From Gemmiger sp. An194 (GTDB lineage Bacteria; Bacillota; Clostridia; Oscillospirales; Ruminococcaceae): a stretch of DNA of 64,000 bases. Below are positions 16,980 through 24,093 of the stretch, in pieces; position 1 is the stretch's first letter, and the number at the start of each line of letters is the position of its first letter. The stretch spans positions 1 through 64,000 of the forward strand of contig NZ_NFKA01000019.1 in NCBI RefSeq assembly GCF_002160145.1, written 5' to 3'. Made by a program: the position numbers and the translations under genes. The notes below the pieces were generated by a model, which was not told the DNA's origin, made no database searches, and saw only the letters and a list, made by a program, of their open reading frames with translations.

Positions 16980-18026
16980 ATGGAGAATAATATGGATATT
17001 TTAGTAGTGGATGATAATGACATAAGTTTTGTTTGGGACGCTATCCAAAAATTGCAACTCATTTTCCACCCTTCTATTGCTCCATTTGGCAAATTCGATT
17101 ATGGGAAGTTCTTTAAATCAAAAGCCCAAAAACCGTGTTCCCTGTTCTTGGACAGAAACATATTGATTAGCCTTTTTAAATTATGTGAACAGGGAGAATT
17201 GAAAAATCGTGCAGAGGCACAGCGTGTTGCATTAATAATGGCGTGGGCAGCACTCAATGGGATGGAAGTTAGTTCCGGATTGGCTGTTATGGAACGAGCA
17301 AGTCAATTGCAGTGTCAAAAAAGTGGACTGCTTGAAATTCAAAGATTTCAAGAGATTATGAGCGCCTACTCGGCACAACTATGGGTGGCTCTTGCCGAAG
17401 GGCGTATCACAAAAATCCCGCCTATAACTTTTTCTCAAGCATTAGCGCAGAATATTACCGTCGATTATGCAGCGGGTGGTGATCACTATGATATGGCATT
17501 GGCATCTCTACTTCATGCTGTATGGCTATATCGGGATAAGAAACTGAGCGCTGCGGAAAAAGTTCGCGAATTTTTTCAATGGACTTGCGACAATTTGTTA
17601 ATTGGTGAATACATGTTGGTGTATGTTACCCTTTTATTTGCGGGGTGTGAAAATATTAAGGCTCCTCAAAACGCAAACTCAAAAGATATAGAAAAAGTCA
17701 TTGCAGGATGTGAAAACCAAGCATGGGACATATCCTATTTGACTAACTGGAGTGTATTTTATGAGCATCCCGATGATTATCCGGAAGAATTTATGTTTGC
17801 GACTAATGATGTTCTGTTAAAACGGATTTTTATATATAAAAACAACCCTCACGGTTGGAATGGGGTGCTTTTCAATGTGTTTTCTAAAAAGGAATATGGA
17901 GAATTGATAGAGTTTATTGAAAAAAATACTGAAAACAGGAAACGTCCTGATTTTGGAGAAGATTCACATAAATACTTTCAATTACTAATCGATGATGAAA
18001 AGAAGAGGTTAAAAGTACCACTTTGA
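16980..18026 (+). CDS. Hypothetical protein with PIN-like acidic residue pattern
   Basis: The product (about 349 residues) begins with a short strand (MDILVVDDND). It then shows CSLFLDRNILISLFKLC, which resembles the first strand and helix of PIN-domain nucleases (D-x-N with a hydrophobic helix). In order, a Glu in MEVSSGLAVMERAS, an Asp in GGDHYDMALASLLHAVW and an Asp in FMFATNDVLLKRIF could complete a PIN-type metal site. The remaining C-terminal 70 residues are charged and helical. PIN domains cut RNA in toxins and defence effectors, so this could be the effector of a pair with the 15703 gene. The fold call is inference from motif order only. The ATG at 16992 is an alternative start. Confidence 0.65.
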   Translation: MENNMDILVVDDNDISFVWDAIQKLQLIFHPSIAPFGKFDYGKFFKSKAQKPCSLFLDRNILISLFKLCEQGELKNRAEAQRVALIMAWAALNGMEVSSGLAVMERASQLQCQKSGLLEIQRFQEIMSAYSAQLWVALAEGRITKIPPITFSQALAQNITVDYAAGGDHYDMALASLLHAVWLYRDKKLSAAEKVREFFQWTCDNLLIGEYMLVYVTLLFAGCENIKAPQNANSKDIEKVIAGCENQAWDISYLTNWSVFYEHPDDYPEEFMFATNDVLLKRIFIYKNNPHGWNGVLFNVFSKKEYGELIEFIEKNTENRKRPDFGEDSHKYFQLLIDDEKKRLKVPL

Positions 18027-18109
18027 TTTAGGGACCAACGGACTAGCACTGCTCCCATTTCCTTACCACAGAATTTGAACCGGATGGCATTTCGGATAAT
18101 CTTTTTCAT
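17978..18109 (-). CDS. Small hypothetical protein at the element's left end, probably truncated
   Basis: ATG at 18109 follows GGAGGAAC. The first 25 residues (MKKIIRNAIRFKFCGKEM) look like a real start, but the rest reads antisense into the end of the 16980 gene and looks random. It may be a gene cut by the insertion junction, which would place the left boundary near 18030. Confidence 0.35.
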   Translation of the reverse strand: MKKIIRNAIRFKFCGKEMGAVLVRWSLNQSGTFNLFFSSSISN

Positions 18110-18138
18110 TTCAGTTCCTCCATGAAGGTCAGTGTCGT

Positions 18139-19764
18139 TCAATCCGTTTGCTTTCCCCTCTTCTTTTTGGCCCATTCCGTTTTCTTGCGATTCCATACAT
18201 CGTCGAAATGGTCGGTCAGCAGCTGCTCGAATGCCGCGGCGTCGAAGTCTTCCCCTTCGGCTGAGAACTGCTGCACCAGCGGTTTCACCTCTGCCCGCCA
18301 GCATTTCATCACCTTGCTGCGGCGTTCGGCGGTAAGCCCTTCCACACGGGAAAGGCCGGTGTTGAGCCGGTTGCCGATTTTGGTATAGAGTTTCAGGGCC
18401 GGGTTTTCCCGCTGGCTCTGTTCTGCCGCCTCGTCTGAGGCGGCTTTTTTGCAGGTGCATTTCCCCTGATTGGGTGCTGTCCGGCTGCAATATTTTGCGG
18501 TTCCGCTGAAGGGCACGAACAACTTGCCGCATCGCTGGCAGGGGCGGACGGTCTGGTGCTGAGCGCACATCTGCACGAATTCCGCCATCACCACCGAAGT
18601 GAGGCAATCTGCCACCAGATAGGAACGGCTGGCGATGTCTGGATGCTTTCGGGCTTTCGGATCTTCTTTCGGCATGGACAGTCGCCCCAGCATCCGCATG
18701 TGGAGCTTTTCGTACAGCCGGTTCCCTTCCACTGCGGCCCGATGGTTTGTAATCAGCGCATCTCCATAGCGGTAATCTGCCGGTTTTTCCGGGTCGCTAT
18801 CCGCCGCGGCCAGTGTGTATTCCACCAGACTTGCAAGAGATGGTTGAAAACTTGCCAGCTGTTTCAGCTGACCGGCCAGCAAAGTGAGCGAGGTATACGC
18901 GGCGGCACTCAACTCCCGGTCATCCATGTCGGCATAATTCACCATGGTTGCATCCGGCTGGGGCCAGCAGGTCAGGTACCGCTCTACACACTCGCTGGAC
19001 TGTTCCAGCGCATAGCAGAGCTGGATCTCCTGCTGAAGAATCCTGCCGAATCCATTTTCCGCAACCAGACCCTGCTCTTCTGGCGTCAGGTTGTGGAACC
19101 CCAGCCTTTTCAGCATCTGGTGGTAAACGTCCGAGGCAGCCTGGGTGCAATACCGCTCCAGCAAGATATGCATGGCCGGATAATCCCCCAGCGCGGTTTG
19201 GATTTCCTGATACAGCCGGGCCAACTGATAATAAAGGGCCTGTTCCGGATGCTCCAATGCCTGCCGGATGCTGCGGCCCGGTTGTTTCGGTTCCGGCTGG
19301 GGTTCTACAGCGCGCGCCTCTTCCGGCGCTTTGGAGAACCGGCTGAAAAACGATCTCCGTTTTTTCGTCTCGGCAGCAGCGGGTTCAGCTGATGCCGGGG
19401 GCTGGTAATTCCGCCAGTCCGTCTGTTCCAGCAGCTCCGCATTGACCGAAATCGCGCACCCGGAAAACTGCTGGAGCAGCGACTGGGCCTTCTGGTAGAA
19501 TTCCTGCCAGGGCATATCCAGCCCGGCAAACACCAGATCGCCCAAAGCACAGGATTCTTCGATCCAGATCCGGGACTGGTTGTGTTCCACATACTCCGGA
19601 TCTTTCATGTTCTGCTGAATCTGCTTCATCACTTCGATTACAGATCTCCGTTCCCCGCTTCGGCGGGGTTCTTTTTTTGTCTGCTCCGAGGGCGGATTGC
19701 GGTGTATCAGGATGGGCAGACACAGCTGTTTTTCCTGGAAACGAAACACAAAACTTGTGGACAT
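18139..19764 (-). CDS. DUF6076-family protein with C-terminal zinc finger
   Basis: The 541-residue protein has a long N-terminal region of variable sequence with a Pro- and Ala-rich linker (about residues 130-175). A helical middle follows, and near residue 420 a zinc-binding segment with CQRCGKLFVPFSGTAKYCS, then NQGKCTCKK. The four-cysteine pattern resembles the CGNR or DUF6076 finger, which probably binds nucleic acid. The gene is transcribed opposite to the rest of the element. GAGGAT lies just upstream of the ATG. Such proteins recur in small integrative elements of Faecalibacterium-like bacteria; the role is unknown, and regulation of the element is a guess. The segment encoding ALITNHRAAVEG recurs as a relic at 23824-23860. 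Confidence 0.75.
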   Translation of the reverse strand: MSTSFVFRFQEKQLCLPILIHRNPPSEQTKKEPRRSGERRSVIEVMKQIQQNMKDPEYVEHNQSRIWIEESCALGDLVFAGLDMPWQEFYQKAQSLLQQFSGCAISVNAELLEQTDWRNYQPPASAEPAAAETKKRRSFFSRFSKAPEEARAVEPQPEPKQPGRSIRQALEHPEQALYYQLARLYQEIQTALGDYPAMHILLERYCTQAASDVYHQMLKRLGFHNLTPEEQGLVAENGFGRILQQEIQLCYALEQSSECVERYLTCWPQPDATMVNYADMDDRELSAAAYTSLTLLAGQLKQLASFQPSLASLVEYTLAAADSDPEKPADYRYGDALITNHRAAVEGNRLYEKLHMRMLGRLSMPKEDPKARKHPDIASRSYLVADCLTSVVMAEFVQMCAQHQTVRPCQRCGKLFVPFSGTAKYCSRTAPNQGKCTCKKAASDEAAEQSQRENPALKLYTKIGNRLNTGLSRVEGLTAERRSKVMKCWRAEVKPLVQQFSAEGEDFDAAAFEQLLTDHFDDVWNRKKTEWAKKKRGKQTD

Positions 19765-19967
19765 GGTAAAATCCTCGCTTTTTTGAAAAACTTCAAAAAA
19801 TGGCTCAACAAGGCCGTTTTTTCATGTGTATCGGCGCGAATTTGATGTGTAATTTCAACATTACATGAATTCAAGATAACACATATAGCATTTTCGGTCA
19901 AGCCGTGGTATCTTGTGTTCACGGCACCTTGACAACTGAATATCCATGTTCCCCAATGATCCGCGTT

Positions 19968-20028
19968 CCCGTCGCGTCCGCGCAGCCACGCAGGGCCTAT
20001 CATCCTGCCCGCTGCGCGGCGGGACGGG
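19968..20028 (+). promoter_or_regulatory. GC-rich imperfect hairpin upstream of the ATPase gene
   Basis: CCCGTCGCGTCCGCGCAG (19968-19985) pairs imperfectly with CTGCGCGGCGGGACGGG (20012-20028). It lies in the divergent region between the DUF6076 and ATPase genes. It could be an attenuator, a transfer or replication origin structure, or a regulator site. The rest of 19765-20047 is AT-rich and featureless. Confidence 0.4.
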
Positions 20029-20047
20029 TTCGTGAAATTTAATATTA

Positions 20048-21022
20048 ATGGAGGTGACCCTCACGAACGACCAAGAAATCCTCTGCTTTGCAGACATTCC
20101 AACCGAGGAGGTGAACTGGCTTTGGTATCCTTACATTCCCTATGGAAAAATTACAATTTTACAGGGCGACCCGGGCTGCGGCAAAACCATGGTGGCGCTG
20201 TCACTGGCGGCAATGCTTTCCACCGGTGCAACTCTCCCCTTTTCCCCGCAGGCAAACGAACCGATTACAATTCTTTACCAGACATCGGAAGATGGAATTG
20301 CCGACACCATAAAGCCCCGTCTGGAGCGGGCGCAGGCAGACTGCACCCGCATCAAGATCATCGACGAGTCAAAAACGCCACTGCGTTTCGATGACACCCG
20401 GCTGGAAGCCGCCGTCCGGCAGGAAAATGCCCGTCTTCTGATTCTGGACCCGCTTTCCGCGTACATTGGCGAATCGGTCAGCATGAACCAGGCCAACGAG
20501 GTGCGCAGCGCCTTCCGCAGCCTGTACTCCATGGCCCAGCGCACCGGCTGCGCCGTTCTGATCGTGGCACACATGAACAAGATGAACGGGACCTCAGCTT
20601 TGTACCGCACCAGCGGTTCTATTGATGTGGCTGGTGCGGTGCGCTCCATCCTCACAGTGACCCAATACCGCAAGTCCCCCACCCAGCGGGTGCTGGTGCC
20701 GGTCAAGAGCAATCTTGCCCCCGTAGGCAATGGACTGCTGCTGGAGGTGACCGACCATGTGGAATGGCTCGACCAGCTGGAAGAAGCGGATGCAGACCAG
20801 CTGCTGAACAGCAATCAGGGGCCTGCAGCGCCCACAAAACAGCAGCAGGCGGAACAAGGGCTTTTGCAGCTGCTGCAAAATGGCCCGGTGAGTCACAAGG
20901 ATATCATCCTGCATTTTTCCCGGCAGGGCATCAGCAAACGGACCGTGGAGCTGGCCAAAAGCAATCTGCCCATCAAGAGCATCCGAATCAAAGACGGCTG
21001 GCTGTGGCAGCTGGAAGAATAA
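20048..21022 (+). CDS. RepA-like AAA-family ATPase of the element
   Basis: The protein is a RecA-fold ATPase of the RepA/DnaB-like (AAA_25) kind, used by plasmids and integrative elements for replication. Walker A is GDPGCGKTMVALSLA (about residues 37-51), Walker B is LLILDPLSAYIG (about 130), and VLIVAHMNKMNG (about 177) is the sensor strand. The C-terminal 70 residues look like a winged helix (VSHKDIILHFSRQGISKRTVELA), suited to DNA binding. The start is uncertain: ATG at 20048 has no ribosome binding site, whereas GGAGG at 20050-20054 lies inside the frame and might serve a non-ATG start such as the codons before TNDQEI. It leads the mobilization gene by 86 bases. Confidence 0.85.
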   Translation: MEVTLTNDQEILCFADIPTEEVNWLWYPYIPYGKITILQGDPGCGKTMVALSLAAMLSTGATLPFSPQANEPITILYQTSEDGIADTIKPRLERAQADCTRIKIIDESKTPLRFDDTRLEAAVRQENARLLILDPLSAYIGESVSMNQANEVRSAFRSLYSMAQRTGCAVLIVAHMNKMNGTSALYRTSGSIDVAGAVRSILTVTQYRKSPTQRVLVPVKSNLAPVGNGLLLEVTDHVEWLDQLEEADADQLLNSNQGPAAPTKQQQAEQGLLQLLQNGPVSHKDIILHFSRQGISKRTVELAKSNLPIKSIRIKDGWLWQLEE

Positions 21023-21108
21023 CCATGAAATCACACAGCGCATCATGCGAAGGCAGCAAAGGCTGCTGACTCGTGCATTGTTGCGTTGTTGCAATAGAGG
21101 AACCATTG

Positions 21109-21453
21109 ATGAAAAAGAAAGAAGTAAAAATCCGCCTGACCGAGGGCGAACTGGCCCGCCTGAATGACAATGTGGCCAAAACCGGCCTGTCCCGGGAAAC
21201 CTATCTCCGTCTGCTGATCTCACACCGGGTACCGGTGGAGCTTCCGCCTGCCGATTACCGCGCACTGATGCGCCAGCTCCGGCAGATTCAGCTCTGCCTG
21301 ATCAATGCCCCGGCGCGGCCGGAAAACGGCACTGATCCCTTTGCCCTGCAAAACACCTTGCAGGCTCTGGACCACACCCTGCTGGCGATGCAGTACGCGG
21401 TGTTGCCCCGGCAGGCCATCCCCATGGAAAGCGAGGCGAGCAACAATGCCTGA
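21109..21453 (+). CDS. MobC-like mobilization accessory protein
   Basis: The 114-residue protein begins MKKKEVKIRLTEGELARLNDN and continues KTGLSRETYLRLLISH, the ribbon-helix-helix pattern of MobC/relaxosome accessory proteins that bind the transfer origin. The C-terminal half is helical with little sequence character. GAGG precedes the chosen ATG. The stop overlaps the next small gene, whose ATG at 21446 lies inside this frame. No relaxase is encoded nearby, so transfer would need one from elsewhere, or the protein now has a regulatory role. Confidence 0.75.
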   Translation: MKKKEVKIRLTEGELARLNDNVAKTGLSRETYLRLLISHRVPVELPPADYRALMRQLRQIQLCLINAPARPENGTDPFALQNTLQALDHTLLAMQYAVLPRQAIPMESEASNNA

Positions 21454-21583
21454 CGCCGTGGTGGATTCCCGATACATTGCCCTCAAGCTGATCGCTCTGC
21501 TGTATGAGCAGGGAGCCATCAACCGGGCGACCTACGAATGTGTCTGCGCCACCTACGGCGCACCGCCCTCATCCGAACAGTGA
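21446..21583 (+). CDS. Small conserved protein before the recombinase (45 residues)
   Basis: It reads MPDAVVDSRYIALKLIALLY and continues EQGAINRATYECV, the short helix-turn-helix pattern of SHOCT-like segments. Very similar small proteins commonly precede serine recombinases in gut Firmicutes elements. It overlaps the MobC-like gene by eight bases, indicating coupling. It may be a recombination directionality or accessory factor, which is only a guess. Confidence 0.6.
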   Translation: MPDAVVDSRYIALKLIALLYEQGAINRATYECVCATYGAPPSSEQ

Positions 21584-21655
21584 ATTTGGATTTGTACATT
21601 TCTCAGGGAGAAAAAGCTGCGCTACAATGGGCGCATACAAAAGGAGGACAGTTCT

Positions 21656-23572
21656 ATGAACAACATCAAACAAGACCGGGCCCGCCCGCGCAAGGTGGTA
21701 TTTTACGGGCGGGTATCCACTGAACATGAGGCTCAGATTTCCGCGCTGGACAATCAGATGGAATGGTATCAGGAGCTGGCCTCCAGCCATCCCAACTGGA
21801 CGGTGGTGGATCAATATGTGGATGAGGGCATCACCGGAACGCAGGCGAAAAAACGGCCATCCTTTCTGCGGATGATCGAGGACGCCAAAAGCGGAAAATT
21901 CGACCTGATCGTAACCCGCGAGGTCTGCCGCTTTGCCCGGAACACGGTGGATACCCTTTCCTACACCCGGGAACTGGCCAAGCTGGGCGTGGAGGTTTAC
22001 TTTGCCGCCGACGGCATCTGGACCATGGACAACGACGGTGAGCTCCGCCTGTCGCTGATGGCCACGCTGGCTCAGGAAGAAAGCCGCAAGATCAGTGAGC
22101 GGGTGCTGGCCGGGCAGCGGATGAGCCGGGAAAAGAAGGTGCTGTACGGCAACGGAAATATTCTGGGCTATGATCTGGACAAGGCCAACAACACCTACGT
22201 CATCAACGAGGAGCAGGCCGAAACCGTGCGGATGATTTTTGAGCAGTACGCCACCGGGGACGGCCTGACCAAGGTGGCCAAAACCTTAATGGAAAAGGGG
22301 CGCAAGGATGGGGCCGGGCATGTGAACTGGGATGCCAGCAAGGTGACCCGGGTGCTGCGGAAAGCCACCTACATGGGCTACTGCGTGTACAACCGCTCCC
22401 GGACGGTGGATTATCTGGAGCACCGGCGGGTGAACAACACCGACGAGGACACCTATGTGATGGTGAAGGGGGATTTTCCCGCCATTATCGACGAGGAGCT
22501 GTGGTACAAATGCAACGCCATCCGGAAAGGGCGCACCCGCCACCTGCTGGACGAAAACGGAAAGCCCCGCCGGTATGGCGGCACCATTGCAAAAAACGTG
22601 TGGGTCACCAAGCTGGTGTGCAGCTGCGGGGCAAAATTCCGCCGCTGTCTGTGGCAGACCAAGGCGGACGGCACCCAGACCTGGGGCTTTGAGTGTTACC
22701 GCCACACCAAGCGCAGCCTTCAGTTTTTGCAGCAGCACGGACTGCCGGAGGGACTCTGTGATTTAAAGGATTTTCCGGAGTGGAAGCTGGAGCTGATGGC
22801 AGTGAAAATCTTTGAAGCCGTGTGGGGCAGTCGCCGGGAGGTAGTGCTGGAGGCCTGCCGGATGCTGAGCGCCTGCTACCAGCGGGAGACCGCCGATCCG
22901 GCCAAGCTGAACGCACTGGACAAACGCATCGACGGGCTGAACGAAAAGCTGAACAACCTGATTCTGATGAAGGCATCCAATCAGATTACCCTGAAGCAGT
23001 TTCTGGAACAGAGCAACGAGATCAGCGCCCAGCAGAGCCGGGCCACCCGGGAGCGGGAGGAGCTGCTGGCCCGAGACAGCCAGGACGGCGGGCTGGACAT
23101 CGACGCCATCGAGGCTTCCCTGTGCGAAGCGGTGACCTTCACCGACGGCAAGGTGAGCGAGTGGTTCATTCAGACCTTCGTGAAGAAGGTGGTTCCCATA
23201 GACGGCACCCGATTTGCCTGGGTGCTGGATCTGGCCCCGCAGTCCCAGACGGTTTTCTGTGAAGCCACCGGGCGAAAGGAATACCCCCGCATCTCGCTGG
23301 AAAGCAATTTATTCCCGGGCGCATGGCCCGACATACAAGACGAACCGCCCGACCGGCCCTTCCTGTTGGATCGGGAGGGAAACCCGAATGGGGACATATC
23401 AGCGGCAGAATTGGAACAGGGCAGGCAGCCATCAAGAACCCCCGGAAGTAATCCGATCGGGCTCATGCAGCTGACGCTGCACTTTGAGGACGCCCATGCG
23501 TTCCAAAAAGCGCGAAATTGCGTGGTAAAGCCCAGCCGATGGCATGACATCGACCTGGAAGTATACCTGTAA
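21656..23572 (+). CDS. Large serine recombinase (site-specific integrase)
   Basis: Large serine recombinases cut and rejoin attP and attB through a covalent serine link and move the element. The 638-residue protein has the resolvase catalytic domain first: VVFYGRVSTEHEAQ with nucleophile Ser21, then YVDEGITGTQAKKRPSFLRM and VTREVCRFARNTVDTL. The recombinase domain follows from about residue 165, with LGYDLDKANNTYVINEEQAE. A zinc ribbon uses CSCGAKF and GFECYRHTK (about 320-345), and a coiled coil lies around 415-470. All expected parts are present, so it should be active. GGAGGACAG precedes the ATG. The C-terminal 100 residues (after about 540) are variable. Confidence 0.92.
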   Translation: MNNIKQDRARPRKVVFYGRVSTEHEAQISALDNQMEWYQELASSHPNWTVVDQYVDEGITGTQAKKRPSFLRMIEDAKSGKFDLIVTREVCRFARNTVDTLSYTRELAKLGVEVYFAADGIWTMDNDGELRLSLMATLAQEESRKISERVLAGQRMSREKKVLYGNGNILGYDLDKANNTYVINEEQAETVRMIFEQYATGDGLTKVAKTLMEKGRKDGAGHVNWDASKVTRVLRKATYMGYCVYNRSRTVDYLEHRRVNNTDEDTYVMVKGDFPAIIDEELWYKCNAIRKGRTRHLLDENGKPRRYGGTIAKNVWVTKLVCSCGAKFRRCLWQTKADGTQTWGFECYRHTKRSLQFLQQHGLPEGLCDLKDFPEWKLELMAVKIFEAVWGSRREVVLEACRMLSACYQRETADPAKLNALDKRIDGLNEKLNNLILMKASNQITLKQFLEQSNEISAQQSRATREREELLARDSQDGGLDIDAIEASLCEAVTFTDGKVSEWFIQTFVKKVVPIDGTRFAWVLDLAPQSQTVFCEATGRKEYPRISLESNLFPGAWPDIQDEPPDRPFLLDREGNPNGDISAAELEQGRQPSRTPGSNPIGLMQLTLHFEDAHAFQKARNCVVKPSRWHDIDLEVYL

Positions 23573-23579
23573 TACGCCA

Positions 23580-23616
23580 ATCCCCCTGCCGCTGGAAACA
23601 GCGCAGGGGGATTTTT
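23580..23616 (+). terminator. Intrinsic terminator after the serine recombinase
   Basis: ATCCCCCTGCCGCTG pairs with CAGCGCAGGGGGAT around GAAA, with one bulged base, followed by a T run. It starts eight bases after the stop codon. Confidence 0.85.
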
Positions 23617-24093
23617 GGTTGAGTGCTTACGTGCAGGAACGGCCCTGTTGTAACGGATACTCGAAAGGAAAAGCAGCCGAATGATTTTGGCAGACATACG
23701 GCTCTAAAGGATAAGTACGGAAATCGTCAATTCCAGGCATGCGGCTGTTCTGCGGATGCGGCGGCAAAAGAAAAAGCGCATGAAGGCGGGCGTGAAAAAG
23801 CAGAGGGAAGGGTATTCGTGCCCGCCTTTCACTGCGGCCGATGGTTTGTGATCCGTGCACCTTCGTGTCAATACAGTCTGCCGTCTACACGTTTTGCACA
23901 AAACCTGATGAACAGATTTGGAAGCACAAATACCATATATGCCGTGTTTTGTACCACTTGAGAAAAGTAAATTGCAATACGTAGGAACACTACCTATAAT
24001 TGAGAGGCATTGAAACAGGATTGTGAAAATTTTCGCGGGATGCAAGAAACCAAAGAAACAGCAGTGCAAACAAAGGAATGCGAGGAGAACGTA
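23617..24093 (+). other. Gene-free junction between the element and the GH3 region
   Basis: No supported gene. It holds a relic resembling the DUF6076 coding sequence at 23824-23860 and the promoter for the first GH3 gene (23972-24000). The element's right end must lie somewhere inside it. Confidence 0.55.
23972..24000 (+). promoter_or_regulatory. Promoter of the first GH3 gene
   Basis: TTGCAA (23972-23977), exactly 17 bases, then TATAAT (23995-24000). It lies 94 bases before the chosen start codon. Confidence 0.7.

Larger units (their letters stand above)
18030..23616. mobile_element. Small integrative element with serine recombinase (about 5.6 kb)
   Basis: A block of GC-rich genes between the AT-rich island and the GH3 region encodes a DUF6076 protein, a RepA-like ATPase, a MobC-like accessory protein, a small protein and a large serine recombinase. 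This set is typical of small mobilizable elements of gut Clostridia. The recombinase lies at one end, with a terminator just beyond. Exact ends are not defined: I found no clear direct repeat pair, as expected for a serine integrase with a core of only a few bases. No relaxase gene is present. Confidence 0.6.

Noticed and set aside
18030-23616. Element read as a phage remnant because of its large serine integrase
   Set aside because: No capsid, terminase or lysis gene; the MobC-like and RepA-like genes fit a mobilizable element better.
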